Shown: piece after piece, positions 1-8,179 of the stretch
How the letters are laid out: each line of letters starts with the position of its first letter
Position numbering within the stretch: the first letter of the stretch is position 1
NCBI GenBank assembly: GCA_002347405.1
Contig: DDXB01000015.1
Coordinates: 16,473 to 80,472, forward strand
Length of the DNA stretch: 64,000 bases
DNA from: Rhodocyclaceae bacterium UBA2271
Lineage (GTDB): Bacteria; Pseudomonadota; Gammaproteobacteria; Burkholderiales; Rhodocyclaceae
Direction: 5' to 3'
Notes under the pieces: generated by a model
Database searches by the model: none
Told to the model about the DNA's origin: nothing
The model's input: the letters and a program-made list of their open reading frames with translations, nothing else
Translations under genes and position numbers: made by a program

Positions 1-1
1 T

Positions 2-2026
2 GCATTGATCGCCGCCTACCTCGGGGCCAACGTCCACACCGACTTTCCTCGGGTGCTCAACGAGGCTGCTGATCTGCTCGGTCGTTCGCGATCAGTGCCG
101 ATACGCCACGCCAAGAAAGAGGCGCCGGTTGATGATCTCGGCCCTGCCACGGCCAAGTGGGACTACTTCGATGCCACCGGCAAACTGATTGCGGTCGTGT
201 ACCGCTACGACCCACCCGGGCGCAAGAAGGAGTTCCGGCCGTGGGATGCCAAGCGGCGCAAGATGACTCCGCCCGATCCGCGCCCGCTGTACAACCAGCC
301 GGGGCTGGCTGCTGCTGGTCACGTTGTGTTGGTCGAGGGCGAGAAGTGCGCGCAGGCCTTGATTGCCATCGGCGTGGCTGCGACCACGGCCATGCATGGC
401 GCGAATGCGCCCGTCGACAAGACCGACTGGTCACCGCTGGCGGGCAAATCCGTGCTGATCTGGCCTGACCGGGACGCGCCGGGCTGGGATTACGCTGACC
501 GTGCATCGCAAGCAATCCTGAACGCGGGCGCGACCACGGTCGCTATCCTGGTGCCACCCGATGACAAGCCGGATGGCTGGGATGCGGCCGATGCCATCCC
601 GGAAGGCTTCGATGTCGGTGGATTCCTCGCCGTCGGTGAACGGATGCCGGTGATGCGATCGGTCGAGGAGACGCCACCACCGGATCTGCTGACCGGTGTC
701 GACTGGACTACGGAGGATGGCCTGTCCTCGGCCTTCACCCGTCGCTACGGCGAGGACTGGCGCTACTGCGCGCTGTGGGGCAAGTGGCTGGTCTGGACTG
801 GGGTGCGCTGGAATCCCGATCAGATCCTCTATGTATCTCACCTGGCGCGAGGCATCTGCAGGATGGCGTCGCTCAAAGCGGACAGCCCTCGGCTCAAAGG
901 CAAGCTGGCCAGCTCCGCCACGATCTCGTCCGTCGAGAAAATCGCACGCTCCGATCCCAAGCACGCGTCCACCGCCGAGGAGTGGGATGCCGACGTCTGG
1001 GCGCTCAACACACCAGGCGGCGTGGTTGATCTGCGCACGGGCCGCATGCGACCGCACCGACGCGATGATCGGATGACCAAGGTGACCACGGCCACACCGC
1101 AGGGCGACAGTCCGACGTGGCGCGCGTTCCTGGCCGACGTCACAGGTGGCGACGCCGAGCTGATGGCCTACCTGCAACTGATGGTCGGCTACTGCCTGAC
1201 GGGCGTGACCAGTGAGCACGCGCTGTTCTTTCTGTACGGGACGGGCGCGAACGGCAAGTCGGTGTTCGTCAACGTCCTGACCACCATCTTGGGCGACTAC
1301 GCGGCCAACGCTCCGATGGACACCTTCATGGAGGCGCGCACCGACCGGCATCCGACCGATCTGGCAGGCCTGCGCGGCGCACGCTTCGTGTCATCCATCG
1401 AAACCGAACAGGGTCGGCGCTGGAACGAATCCAAGGTCAAGGCCATCACCGGTGGCGACAAGGTGTCCGCGCGTTTCATGCGCCAGGACTTCTTCGAGTA
1501 CGTGCCGCAGTTCAAGTTGGTGATCGCAGGCAACCACAAGCCATCGATCCGCAACGTGGATGAGGCGATGAAGCGGCGACTGCACCTGATCCCGTTCACG
1601 GTGACGATCCCGCCCGAACGGCGGGACGGCAGGCTGACCGAAAAACTACTCAAGGAGCGAGACGGGATTCTGGCGTGGGCGGTCGAGGGCTGCAGCCTTT
1701 GGCAACGCCAGGGCCTGAAGCCGCCCGCCAGCGTGGTGTCGGCGACCGAGGAGTATTTCGAAGCCGAGGACGCGCTCGGGCAGTGGATCGAAGAGCGCTG
1801 CCTGCTGGGCAAGACTCACCGCGAAGGCGTGTCCGAGCTGTTCGCCGACTGGCGCGAATGGGCAGAGCGCGCAGGTGAATACGTGGGCTCGGTCAAGCGC
1901 TTCTCCGAGCTGATGGCGGCCCGCAAGTTCGAGAAGTGTCGGCTGACCGGGGGCGCACGTGGCATCACGGGCATTGCCCTCAGGCCCAAGCCGTACAGCC
2001 ACGGCTACCCCTACCGAGATGACTGA
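2..2026 (+). CDS. Phage primase-helicase, P4/D5 type (5' truncated by window edge)
   Basis: Replication protein combining priming and helicase functions. Within the visible 673 residues, a TOPRIM-like core lies near residues 105-160 (VVLVEGEKC, then WPDRDAPG). A D5_N-type region and an SF3 helicase follow, with Walker A GTGANGKS at about residue 411 and the downstream KVKAITGGD and AGNHKP motifs typical of P4/D5 helicases. The frame is open to the first base, so the true start, and perhaps an N-terminal zinc finger, lies upstream of the window. The TTG at position 5 is not a convincing start. It heads the phage genes seen here and is followed after 125 bp by the resolvase gene. Confidence 0.9.
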   Translation, partial: ALIAAYLGANVHTDFPRVLNEAADLLGRSRSVPIRHAKKEAPVDDLGPATAKWDYFDATGKLIAVVYRYDPPGRKKEFRPWDAKRRKMTPPDPRPLYNQPGLAAAGHVVLVEGEKCAQALIAIGVAATTAMHGANAPVDKTDWSPLAGKSVLIWPDRDAPGWDYADRASQAILNAGATTVAILVPPDDKPDGWDAADAIPEGFDVGGFLAVGERMPVMRSVEETPPPDLLTGVDWTTEDGLSSAFTRRYGEDWRYCALWGKWLVWTGVRWNPDQILYVSHLARGICRMASLKADSPRLKGKLASSATISSVEKIARSDPKHASTAEEWDADVWALNTPGGVVDLRTGRMRPHRRDDRMTKVTTATPQGDSPTWRAFLADVTGGDAELMAYLQLMVGYCLTGVTSEHALFFLYGTGANGKSVFVNVLTTILGDYAANAPMDTFMEARTDRHPTDLAGLRGARFVSSIETEQGRRWNESKVKAITGGDKVSARFMRQDFFEYVPQFKLVIAGNHKPSIRNVDEAMKRRLHLIPFTVTIPPERRDGRLTEKLLKERDGILAWAVEGCSLWQRQGLKPPASVVSATEEYFEAEDALGQWIEERCLLGKTHREGVSELFADWREWAERAGEYVGSVKRFSELMAARKFEKCRLTGGARGITGIALRPKPYSHGYPYRDD

Positions 2027-2151
2027 GCGATCCGGGCGAGTGACGGATTTGACGGGTTTCCTGATTGACGCGCTACGCGTGCGCGCACGTAAGGGATGTT
2101 CTTCAAAGAACCCGTCGCATCCGTCACTGGCCCTTGAACTGGAGCACGACG

Positions 2152-2616
2152 ATGAACACGACGATCTTGGCCCTTGATCTGGGCACACACACTGGGTGGG
2201 CATTGCTGCACCTGGACGGCACGATCACCAGCGGCACGGAGCACTTCAAGCCGCAGCGATTTGAGGGAGGCGGCATGCGTTTCCTCCGTTTCAAGCGCTG
2301 GCTCAATGAACTGCTCTCGGCCAGCAACCACATCAACGCGGTGTTCTTCGAGGAAGTTCGACGGCACGCTGGCGTTGATGCGGCGCACGCCTACGGTGGC
2401 TTCATGGGACACCTGACCGCATGGTGTGAGCATCACAACATTCCGTACCAAGGCGTTCCGGTCGGCACGATCAAAAAGCACGCGACCGGCAAGGGCAATG
2501 CGGGCAAGGACGACATGATCGCGTCTGTCCGCCTGCGTGGTCACACCCCAGTCGACGACAACGAAGCCGACGCCCTGGCCTTGCTTCACTGGGCTGTCGA
2601 GACACAGGAGGTGTGA
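2152..2616 (+). CDS. RuvC-like Holliday junction resolvase / RNase H-fold nuclease
   Basis: A 154-residue RNase H-fold protein of the phage RuvC-like class, likely cleaving branched DNA before packaging. The first strand carries ALDLGTHTGWAL with the first acidic residue, FFEEV supplies the central glutamate, and the C-terminal DDNEADALALLHW supplies the final acidic pair, as in RuvC-type sites. The ATG at 2152 is chosen over an upstream in-frame start because GGAG at 2141-2144 precedes it and the family motif starts immediately after. The stop is one base from the next gene's ATG, so the genes are cotranscribed and probably coupled. Confidence 0.8.
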   Translation: MNTTILALDLGTHTGWALLHLDGTITSGTEHFKPQRFEGGGMRFLRFKRWLNELLSASNHINAVFFEEVRRHAGVDAAHAYGGFMGHLTAWCEHHNIPYQGVPVGTIKKHATGKGNAGKDDMIASVRLRGHTPVDDNEADALALLHWAVETQEV

Positions 2617-2617
2617 C

Positions 2618-2821
2618 ATGAAGGTGCCGACTCCCCAATACCGCTGCCCCCTGGGTCGTCTGCAGCCGCAGGCCACGGATCTGGACTCGATCAAGGAACG
2701 GGGCTGGCGTGACCAACACATCCTGGTGGTCAACGCATCCGACGAACGTCTGGACTTCATCGAACGCGAGATCGTGCGACGCATCGGTGACCGGCTCTAC
2801 GGAGGGCGACGCAATGACTAA
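2618..2821 (+). CDS. Small phage protein of unknown function
   Basis: A 67-residue protein starting one base after the resolvase stop and overlapping the next gene by 8 bases, so it is part of a coupled three-gene string. An AGGAGG-like ribosome site (2606-2611) precedes the ATG. It is rich in charged residues with a probable C-terminal helix (ERLDFIEREIVRRIGDRL). No motif identifies a function. Its position between resolvase and DUF6362 gene suggests a DNA-metabolism or late-control accessory role, which is inference only. Confidence 0.6.
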   Translation: MKVPTPQYRCPLGRLQPQATDLDSIKERGWRDQHILVVNASDERLDFIEREIVRRIGDRLYGGRRND

Positions 2822-3200
2822 GTGGACTATCGAGGACGTTGCTGCTCGGTTTGAAGAGGCAGCAAGCACCAGTCGACGGTTGCCTCCTGTTCGAGTGCAG
2901 GGTTACTTCAACTGCTGGCCCGCCATTGTCCGAAACGAGTGGGAGACCTTTGCTGCTGACGAGAGGGTTTATCGATCCTTTCCGCCGAGTCCAGACGCGA
3001 TTGAACGAATGCTGGAAGTCATGCGCTGGGTGCAGTGGCTCACAGTTGAGCAACGGCATCTCGTATGGATGCGCGCGAAGCGCTATGGCTGGCGTGACAT
3101 CACGATCCGCTTTGCATGCGACCGCACAACGGCATGGCGGCATTGGCAGCGGGCATTGCAGACGGTCGCAGATCAACTCAATGGTGTGGTGGTCGCGTAG
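2814..3200 (+). CDS. DUF6362-type phage protein, probable HTH DNA-binding
   Basis: A 128-residue protein whose N terminus (TIEDVAARFEEAASTSRRL, then PPVRVQGYFNCWP) matches the pattern I associate with DUF6362 phage proteins. The C-terminal half (VEQRHLVWMRAKRYGWRDITIRF, written here in part) resembles a helix-turn-helix of sigma-70 region 4 type: WLTVEQR followed by GWRDITIRFACDRTTAWRHW. It may therefore act as a late transcription regulator or packaging-associated DNA-binding protein. ATG 2814 is preceded by GGAGG at 2801-2805. A long non-coding stretch with repeats and a terminator follows. Confidence 0.65.
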   Translation: MTKWTIEDVAARFEEAASTSRRLPPVRVQGYFNCWPAIVRNEWETFAADERVYRSFPPSPDAIERMLEVMRWVQWLTVEQRHLVWMRAKRYGWRDITIRFACDRTTAWRHWQRALQTVADQLNGVVVA

Positions 3201-3417
3201 GGTTTTGGCGTGATTTGGCGCGTATGGTCGGGGATGTGCGCCATCACGCGGCAATCAGCGGTTTTTGCCCCTGCAACAAAACGACCTGATCTTGCGTAGT
3301 ATTCATCTATCGTCTGGACAGAGGTGACGGCAGAGGAAGCAGCCCGGAAATCAACGGGTCCTTCCTGGCCAAAAACCAATGCGGGGGGCGCGAGCGCGGC
3401 GCTTTTTTAGCGTCAGG

Positions 3418-3467
3418 GTGCGAACCAAGGTTCGCACGGTTCGCAGTTCGCACCCGCCAGTTCGCAC
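3418..3467. repeat. Cluster of four GTTCGCA(C) repeats, first one in a perfect palindrome
   Basis: A 20-bp perfect inverted repeat with 9-bp arms (GTGCGAACC / GGTTCGCAC) lies at 3418-3437. Three more direct copies of GTTCGCA(C) follow at 3439-3445, 3446-3453 and 3460-3467. Spacings are irregular, so this is not CRISPR. It looks like a protein-binding array, either iteron-like or an operator, just before the methyltransferase operon. Confidence 0.6.
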
Positions 3468-3474
3468 TAACCCC

Positions 3475-3507
3475 AAAACCCGCCCACGGCTTCGTCGGCG
3501 GGTTTTC
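3475..3507 (+). terminator. Rho-independent-type hairpin before methyltransferase gene
   Basis: Arms AAAACCCGCC (3475-3484) and GGCGGGTTTT (3497-3506) are perfectly complementary around a 12-base loop and end in T4. The same AAACCCGCC/GGCGGGTTT stem recurs at 15152-15172 and 28994-29030, each just upstream of a ribosome site. Confidence 0.75.
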
Positions 3508-3526
3508 TATTTTCAGGACATCATCT

Positions 3527-4951
3527 TTGAACACGCTCAACGTCGAGTACCGCAAGGTCGAGGCGCTGATTCCCTACGCCCGCAATCCGCGCACGCATTC
3601 CGATGCGCAGATCGCCAAGATCGCCGCCAGCATCGTCGAATACGGCTGGACAAACCCGGTTCTGGTTGATGGCGACAACGGCATCATCGCGGGCCACGGT
3701 CGTTTGGCTGCTGCTCGCAAGCTCGGGCTGGATCAAGTGCCGGTGATCGAACTGGCTCACCTCAGCACCGCGCAAAAACGTGCGCTGGTCATCGCCGACA
3801 ACCGACTGGCGCTTGACGCTGGCTGGGATGAGGAGATGTTGGCGCTCGAACTGGCGGAGCTTTCCGAAGCAGGTTACGAGCTGTCGCTGACCGGCTTCGA
3901 GAACATCGAGATCGACGCACTGCTGGCTGATGCCACGTCCGCTGAAGCAGAACCGGTGGTGCAGGATGAAGCAGACGCCAACGAACCCGATTCAGCAGAC
4001 GATGTGCCTGCTGCGCCAGTGGTCGCAGTGTCGCGCGAAGGCGATCTCTGGGCCATCGGCTCGCACCGATTGATCTGTGGCGACGCCACCGAACCGGCCG
4101 TTGTCGCCACGCTGATGCAGGGTGACACCGCGCAGCTGTGCTTCACCTCGCCGCCTTACGGCAATCAACGCGACTACACCTCCGGCGGCATCGCCGATTG
4201 GGACGCACTGATGCGCGGTGTGTTCGCGCATCTGCCGATGGCGGGCAACGGACAGGTGCTGATCAACCTCGGGCTGATCCACCGCGACAACGAAGTCATC
4301 CCCTATTGGGACGGCTGGCTGTCCTGGATGCGGTCACAGGGCTGGCGGCGCTTTGCCTGGTACGTCTGGGATCAGGGGCCAGGCATGCCAGGCGACTGGC
4401 AGGGCCGACTGGCTCCCAGCTTCGAGTTTGTTTTCCACTTCAATCGCAGCACCCGCAAACCCAACAAGATCGTGCCTTGCAAGCACGCAGGCCAGGAATC
4501 ACACCTGCGCGCTGACGGGTCGTCCACGGCGATGCGCGGTAAGGATGGCGAGGTCGGCGGCTGGACACACAAGGGTCAGCCGACGCAGGACACTCGCATC
4601 CCCGACTCGGTGATCCGCGTGATGCGCCACAAGGGCAAGATCGGGCAGGACATCGATCACCCGGCTGTGTTCCCGGTGGCGTTGCCGGAGTTTGCCATCG
4701 AGGCTTACACCGAAGCCGGAGACATTGTGTTCGAGCCCTTCGGTGGAAGCGGTACCACGATGCTGGCCGCGCAGCGCACTGGCCGCCTCTGCCGCAGCAT
4801 GGAGATCGCGCCGGAGTACGTGGACGTGGCCATCAAGCGCTTTCAGCAGAACCACCCTGGCGTGCCGGTCACGCTGCTGGCAACAGGTCAATCGTTCGAA
4901 CAGGTTGCCGCCGAGCGCGCCACAACCGTTGATGATGAGGTGCTGGCATGA
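3527..4951 (+). CDS. ParB-domain fused DNA methyltransferase 1 (TSPPY type)
   Basis: A 474-residue phage DNA modification enzyme. Residues about 5-100 form a ParB/sulfiredoxin-like domain (YARNPRTHSDAQI, GIIAGHGRLAAA, ALVIADNRLA). Then comes a beta-type amino-methyltransferase with motif IV TSPPY at about residue 206 and the SAM-binding FEPFGGSGTT at about 401, motif order IV then I. TSPPY is common in N4-cytosine enzymes but does not prove the base modified. The start is the TTG at 3527, with CAGGA eight bases upstream. Its stop overlaps the next methyltransferase start (ATGA). The ParB part probably steers DNA binding. Confidence 0.88.
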   Translation: MNTLNVEYRKVEALIPYARNPRTHSDAQIAKIAASIVEYGWTNPVLVDGDNGIIAGHGRLAAARKLGLDQVPVIELAHLSTAQKRALVIADNRLALDAGWDEEMLALELAELSEAGYELSLTGFENIEIDALLADATSAEAEPVVQDEADANEPDSADDVPAAPVVAVSREGDLWAIGSHRLICGDATEPAVVATLMQGDTAQLCFTSPPYGNQRDYTSGGIADWDALMRGVFAHLPMAGNGQVLINLGLIHRDNEVIPYWDGWLSWMRSQGWRRFAWYVWDQGPGMPGDWQGRLAPSFEFVFHFNRSTRKPNKIVPCKHAGQESHLRADGSSTAMRGKDGEVGGWTHKGQPTQDTRIPDSVIRVMRHKGKIGQDIDHPAVFPVALPEFAIEAYTEAGDIVFEPFGGSGTTMLAAQRTGRLCRSMEIAPEYVDVAIKRFQQNHPGVPVTLLATGQSFEQVAAERATTVDDEVLA

Positions 4952-6183
4952 ACTGGTTGGCAGACAAGATCGAACAGTGGCCAACCGCCAAACTGCTGCC
5001 CTATGCACGCAATGCGCGGACGCACTCGGATGATCAGGTGGCGCAGATCGCCGCATCGATTGCCGAGTTTGGCTTCACCAATCCGATCCTTGCAGGCAGT
5101 GACGGCATCATCGTCGCCGGGCATGGACGCTTGGCGGCTGCGCAGAAGCTCGGGCTGGAGATCGTGCCCGTGGTCGTACTCGATCACCTGAGCCCAACTC
5201 AGCGCCGCGCCTTGGTCATCGCGGACAACCGCATCGCCGAGAACGCAGGCTGGGATGATGCGATGTTGCGGATCGAGTTGGAGGCGCTGCAGCTGGACGG
5301 TTTCGACCTCGACATCACCGGCTTTGACGCCGACGCCCTGGCCGAACTGATCGCGGGCGACGAGCCGAACAACGAAGGCCAGACCGATGAGGATGCTGTA
5401 CCGGATGTTGGCGAGACACCGATCTCGCGTCCGGGTGATATCTGGATCATGGGTCAGCACCGGCTGCTGTGCGGCGACTCGACCGTGGCAAAGAGCTATA
5501 CCCGGCTGATGCAAGGCGACTTGGCAGACATGGTCTTCACCGACCCGCCGTACAACGTGAACTACGCCAACAGCGCCAAGGACAAGATGCGCGGAAAGGA
5601 TCGCGCGATCCTCAACGACAACTTGGGCGATGGCTTCTACGACTTTCTTCTGGCAGCACTGACGCCCACCGTCACACATTGCCGGGGCGGTATTTACGTA
5701 GCGATGTCATCCAGCGAACTGGACGTTCTGCAGGCCGCCTTCCGCGCCGCTGGTGGCAAGTGGTCGACGTTCATCATCTGGGCCAAGAACACTTTCACGC
5801 TCGGCCGCGCCGACTACCAGCGCCAGTACGAACCAATCCTGTACGGATGGCCCGAGGGTGCGCAACGTCACTGGTGTGGTGACCGTGATCAGGGCGATGT
5901 GTGGGCGATCAAGAAGCCGCAGAAGAACGACTTGCACCCGACGATGAAGCCAGTGGAGCTGGTGGAGCGGGCGATCCGCAATTCGAGCCGCCCGGGTAAC
6001 GTGGTGCTCGATCCGTTCGGCGGTTCTGGCACGACGCTGATCGCAGCGGAGAAGTCAGGTCGCGTCGCGCGGCTGATCGAACTCGATCCGAAGTACGTGG
6101 ATGTGATCGTGCGCCGGTGGGAGGACTTCACCGGCCAGACGGCTATCCGCGAGGCGGCAGACCAGGAAGTGTGCGCCAGTTGA
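4948..6183 (+). CDS. ParB-domain fused DNA methyltransferase 2 (DPPY type)
   Basis: A 411-residue paralogue of the preceding protein, overlapping it by four bases. The ParB-like N domain is closely similar (YARNARTHSDDQVAQIAASI, GIIVAGHGRLAAA). The methyltransferase half has DPPYNVNY at about residue 198 and DPFGGSGTTLIAAE at about 354. DPPY and the KNDLHPTMKP segment are typical of N6-adenine beta-class enzymes. The two genes differ mainly in the catalytic half, so a tandem duplication with diversified specificity is likely. It is convergent with the small minus-strand gene ending at 6143. Confidence 0.88.
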   Translation: MNWLADKIEQWPTAKLLPYARNARTHSDDQVAQIAASIAEFGFTNPILAGSDGIIVAGHGRLAAAQKLGLEIVPVVVLDHLSPTQRRALVIADNRIAENAGWDDAMLRIELEALQLDGFDLDITGFDADALAELIAGDEPNNEGQTDEDAVPDVGETPISRPGDIWIMGQHRLLCGDSTVAKSYTRLMQGDLADMVFTDPPYNVNYANSAKDKMRGKDRAILNDNLGDGFYDFLLAALTPTVTHCRGGIYVAMSSSELDVLQAAFRAAGGKWSTFIIWAKNTFTLGRADYQRQYEPILYGWPEGAQRHWCGDRDQGDVWAIKKPQKNDLHPTMKPVELVERAIRNSSRPGNVVLDPFGGSGTTLIAAEKSGRVARLIELDPKYVDVIVRRWEDFTGQTAIREAADQEVCAS

Positions 6184-6367
6184 ATGGCTGGCCGGGCTGC
6201 TTGGCCTCTTCTTCCTCGGCGATACGCCGCAGGATTTGCATAGTGGTGAGATCGCGCGGCAGTGCCATGCACATGACGCGCACGGCCTGCTCGATGGAGA
6301 TGTCGGGACGCCGGTTGGCAATCAGCCAACGCAGGGCCTGCTCCCGTTCGTTGGCAGGTGTTTTCAT
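6143..6367 (-). CDS. Small phage protein of unknown function, last gene of minus block
   Basis: A 74-residue protein (MKTPANEREQALRWLIANR start) overlapping the 3' end of the methyltransferase on the opposite strand by about 40 bases. Its ATG overlaps the stop of the upstream gene (TGATG), so it is translationally coupled. It is mostly helical and charged, with an EEEE stretch. It may reduce to a DNA-mimic-like or regulatory role, but there is no recognisable family. A longer frame open upstream to 6823 is rejected because its extra part is an antisense shadow of the 6367-6729 gene. Confidence 0.6.
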   Translation of the reverse strand: MKTPANEREQALRWLIANRRPDISIEQAVRVMCMALPRDLTTMQILRRIAEEEEAKQPGQPFNWRTLPGLPPRG

Positions 6368-6729
6368 CAGGCGGCCAACTCTTCGCAGATCTCGCAGTGG
6401 ATCACAAAGCCCGTCAGGTAAGGCATGCCGCGCGGTATGCCGTGCTGCTTGCTGGTCTGGCGGCCAATCGTCCAGCCCATCCAGCGTTGGGTGGCGGCGT
6501 TGATCGCATCCTGCAAGGCTTGGCCTTGGTACAAACCGTTCTGGACGTCGTCGGCAAAGTGGCGTCCGTGACGGCTGTCGAGGAAGATTCGCACCGACTC
6601 GAGGGGCTGGTGAGTGGCGTCCGAGATGGCGGTCATAGTCAAGGGCCATGCGGTGCTGGCGTGTTCGTTCATCGTGCCCCAAAAGCCCCAGGCTTCGTTC
6701 TGGGTGGTGGGGATCTGGTTGTTGGTCAT
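6367..6729 (-). CDS. Phage protein of unknown function (120 aa)
   Basis: The ATG at 6729 is preceded by GAAGGAG on the minus strand. The product begins with a low-complexity N terminus (NNQIPTTQNEAWGFWGTMNE) and contains ESVRIFLDSRHGRHFADDV, a pattern of small phage/plasmid accessory proteins that I cannot assign to a function. It is driven by the first of four repeated promoter-like modules (6770-6798). The following gene starts on its stop codon. Confidence 0.65.
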   Translation of the reverse strand: MTNNQIPTTQNEAWGFWGTMNEHASTAWPLTMTAISDATHQPLESVRIFLDSRHGRHFADDVQNGLYQGQALQDAINAATQRWMGWTIGRQTSKQHGIPRGMPYLTGFVIHCEICEELAA

Positions 6730-6769
6730 GGCGTTTTCTCCTTCGGTTTGATCGTTGCGACACCTGTAG

Positions 6770-6798
6770 TAACGCGCTGTTCGATTGAGAAGCCAAGG
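6770..6798 (-). promoter_or_regulatory. Repeated promoter-like module, copy 1
   Basis: On the minus strand TTGGCT (6793-6798) and GTTACT (6770-6775) are separated by exactly 17 bases, with the shared segment GAACAGCGC before the -10. It lies about 41 bases upstream of the ATG at 6729. An inverted repeat (AGAAGCCA 6790-6797 / TGGCTTCT 6807-6814) overlaps the -35 side. Confidence 0.65.
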
Positions 6799-6829
6799 TG
6801 TTCCTGGCTTCTTTTTCCATCAATTTCGA

Positions 6830-7189
6830 TCACCCGAGACGGGCTACGTAGCGGGCGTAATCACCGCCCTCGGGATTGACGTAGAGATAGGGTCGTCCAG
6901 GAGCAGTGACCTCGACGCAAAGGTAGCCGTCGCTAGTGCCGCCACCCTTGCCACGCAGCCAGTCGCGCGACACCAGCAAGCTGCTCCCAAAGGCGTCGAA
7001 TTCGGCAGGGGTCAGTTCCCTGGTCTCGGTGACGTAGACCTTGTGCTGGTCGCGACCGCCCAGTTCGTCGAGGTCGGCAGGTTTGCGTGCAAACGGCAGG
7101 CGGACGCTCAATTCTTCGACCTGGAGGCTCTGGCCTCCAAACTGCAGGGTACGGTGGGTGCGTTCGATGGTGATGGTCATGGTGCTCAT
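6830..7189 (-). CDS. Phage protein of unknown function (119 aa)
   Basis: A mixed alpha/beta protein with an N-terminal strand-rich segment (MTITIERTHRTLQFGG) and a C-terminal segment ending SDGYLCVEVTAPGRPYLYVN. The ATG at 7189 follows AGGAG with seven-base spacing; an in-frame ATG at 7180 is an alternative. It is the second gene behind a copy of the repeated promoter (7231-7259). No catalytic motif is visible and no function is assigned. Confidence 0.65.
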   Translation of the reverse strand: MSTMTITIERTHRTLQFGGQSLQVEELSVRLPFARKPADLDELGGRDQHKVYVTETRELTPAEFDAFGSSLLVSRDWLRGKGGGTSDGYLCVEVTAPGRPYLYVNPEGGDYARYVARLG

Positions 7190-7230
7190 GGCGGTTCTCC
7201 TGGTGTGGCGTAGTCAATCACGACACCTGT

Positions 7231-7259
7231 ATGAACGCGCTGGTGGGGAGAGAAGCCAA
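7231..7259 (-). promoter_or_regulatory. Repeated promoter-like module, copy 2
   Basis: Minus-strand TTGGCT (7254-7259), 17-base spacer ending CAGCGC, then GTTCAT (7231-7236), about 42 bases before the ATG at 7189. A GGGGAGA...TCTCCCC hairpin overlaps its upstream edge (about 7246-7281). Confidence 0.68.
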
Positions 7260-7289
7260 GCTATTCATGGCTCTTCTCCCCATCTTCTT

Positions 7290-7853
7290 TCATGCGATGC
7301 GGTAGACCCGCTCGCCGCCCTGTGGCTTGTCCGAGACGATGTTCAGGCCCAGCTTTTTCTTGAAGGCTCCGGCGAAGGTGCCGCGCACCGTGTGCGCCTG
7401 CCAGCCGGTGGCGGTGCAGATCTGGCCGATGGTTGCGCCCTCGGGGCGTTGCAGCATCCGGATCACTTCGGCCTGCTTGCTGTTGTCGCGGGTGCGAGGC
7501 TTGACCCACGTTGCTTCGGCGGCGGTGACGGCGGCTTCCAGTTCGTGATCGCTCGTGTCGGCTGACGCGCCTTCAGCGTTGGCAATGATCTGGTCGAGAT
7601 GGGCTTCGAATTGACCGACGTTCTTCTTTTTCAATCCGGGGCGCGGCATGCCCAGGACGTCGTAGCCCTCAGCCGCGACAAACCAGTCGGTGCCGTCGGT
7701 GGTGATCAGTGCGCGGTTAAACAAGCCGTCGAGCACTTTCTTGCGCGCGCCGCCTTTGATGTTGTCAGGGAACCAGTCGATTTTGCCGCTGGTGTGCTCA
7801 ACAGCGTGGGCCAGGATCGCGTGCTGTGCCGGGGTCAATTGGATGGTGGTCAT
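7290..7853 (-). CDS. DUF3489-type protein with C-terminal winged helix
   Basis: A 187-residue protein. The C-terminal part (KQAEVIRMLQRPEGATIGQI, then TGWQAHTVRGTFAGAFKKK) is the hallmark of DUF3489, a winged-helix-like domain common in phage and plasmid proteins. The N-terminal half (LTPAQHAILAHAVEH, GGARKKVLDGLFNRALI) resembles another helix-turn-helix. It is therefore likely DNA binding, possibly the regulator of the repeated promoter modules (inference). The ATG at 7853 has AAGGAG upstream and lies 35 bases from promoter copy 3. Confidence 0.8.
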   Translation of the reverse strand: MTTIQLTPAQHAILAHAVEHTSGKIDWFPDNIKGGARKKVLDGLFNRALITTDGTDWFVAAEGYDVLGMPRPGLKKKNVGQFEAHLDQIIANAEGASADTSDHELEAAVTAAEATWVKPRTRDNSKQAEVIRMLQRPEGATIGQICTATGWQAHTVRGTFAGAFKKKLGLNIVSDKPQGGERVYRIA

Positions 7854-7887
7854 GTCTTACTCCTTCGATGTGGTGGACGGTGATGTG

Positions 7888-7916
7888 ATGAACGCGCTGT
7901 TCCCAAGTGAAGCCAA
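7888..7916 (-). promoter_or_regulatory. Repeated promoter-like module, copy 3
   Basis: Minus-strand TTGGCT (7911-7916), 17-base spacer with GGGAACAGCGC, and GTTCAT (7888-7893), 35 bases before the ATG at 7853. A perfect 9-bp inverted repeat (AAGCCAAGC 7910-7918 / GCTTGGCTT 7926-7934) covers the -35. Confidence 0.7.
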
Positions 7917-7947
7917 GCGCTTTCTGCTTGGCTTGCAGGGTTCGCAA

Positions 7948-8145
7948 TCAGGTGTTGGCCTTTTCCGACTGCGTGGCTTTGCGGCCCTGCTCGACACCGG
8001 CGTTGAAGGCTGCTTCGAGCGCATCGCGCAAGCACCAGACCGCCACGTCGTGGAAATCGAGGCTGTCCGAGCGGCGGGCTTCCAGGGTTTCGATGCCCAG
8101 CTTGTTTTGCGCGATCTGGGTCAGGAGTTGTTCGAGCTTGCTCAT
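7948..8145 (-). CDS. Small DUF6900-like phage protein
   Basis: A 65-residue helical protein (KLEQLLTQIAQNKLGIETLE, HDVAVWCLRDALEAAFNAG) whose pattern I associate with DUF6900, a small family of unknown function in proteobacterial prophages. AAAGGA precedes the ATG at 8145, and promoter copy 4 lies 35 bases upstream. It is the first gene of the minus block. It is divergent from the terminase genes, so this spot separates two transcription units. Confidence 0.65.
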   Translation of the reverse strand: MSKLEQLLTQIAQNKLGIETLEARRSDSLDFHDVAVWCLRDALEAAFNAGVEQGRKATQSEKANT

Positions 8146-8179
8146 GTCCGTGTCCTTTCATGGTGTTGATGACGAACGT

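Larger units (their letters stand above)
3201..3526. other. Intergenic region with terminators and repeat cluster
   Basis: A 326-bp non-coding gap between the early string and the methyltransferases. It holds a GC-rich run ending in T6 (about 3388-3408, possible terminator), the TTCGCAC repeat cluster (3418-3467) and a strong hairpin terminator (3475-3507). No ORF with a ribosome site was seen. A weak promoter-like TAGTAT lies near 3297. It could hold a cos or origin element, but nothing shows this directly. Confidence 0.5.

Noticed and set aside
3418..3467. Repeat array considered as CRISPR
   Set aside because: Units are only 7-9 bases with irregular 0-6 base spacing, and there are no cas genes.
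6368..6823. N-terminal extension of the small minus-strand gene ending at 6143
   Set aside because: The extension runs antiparallel in another frame through the 6367-6729 gene and is Arg/His-rich; only the 74-residue C-terminal part with a coupled ATG is credible.
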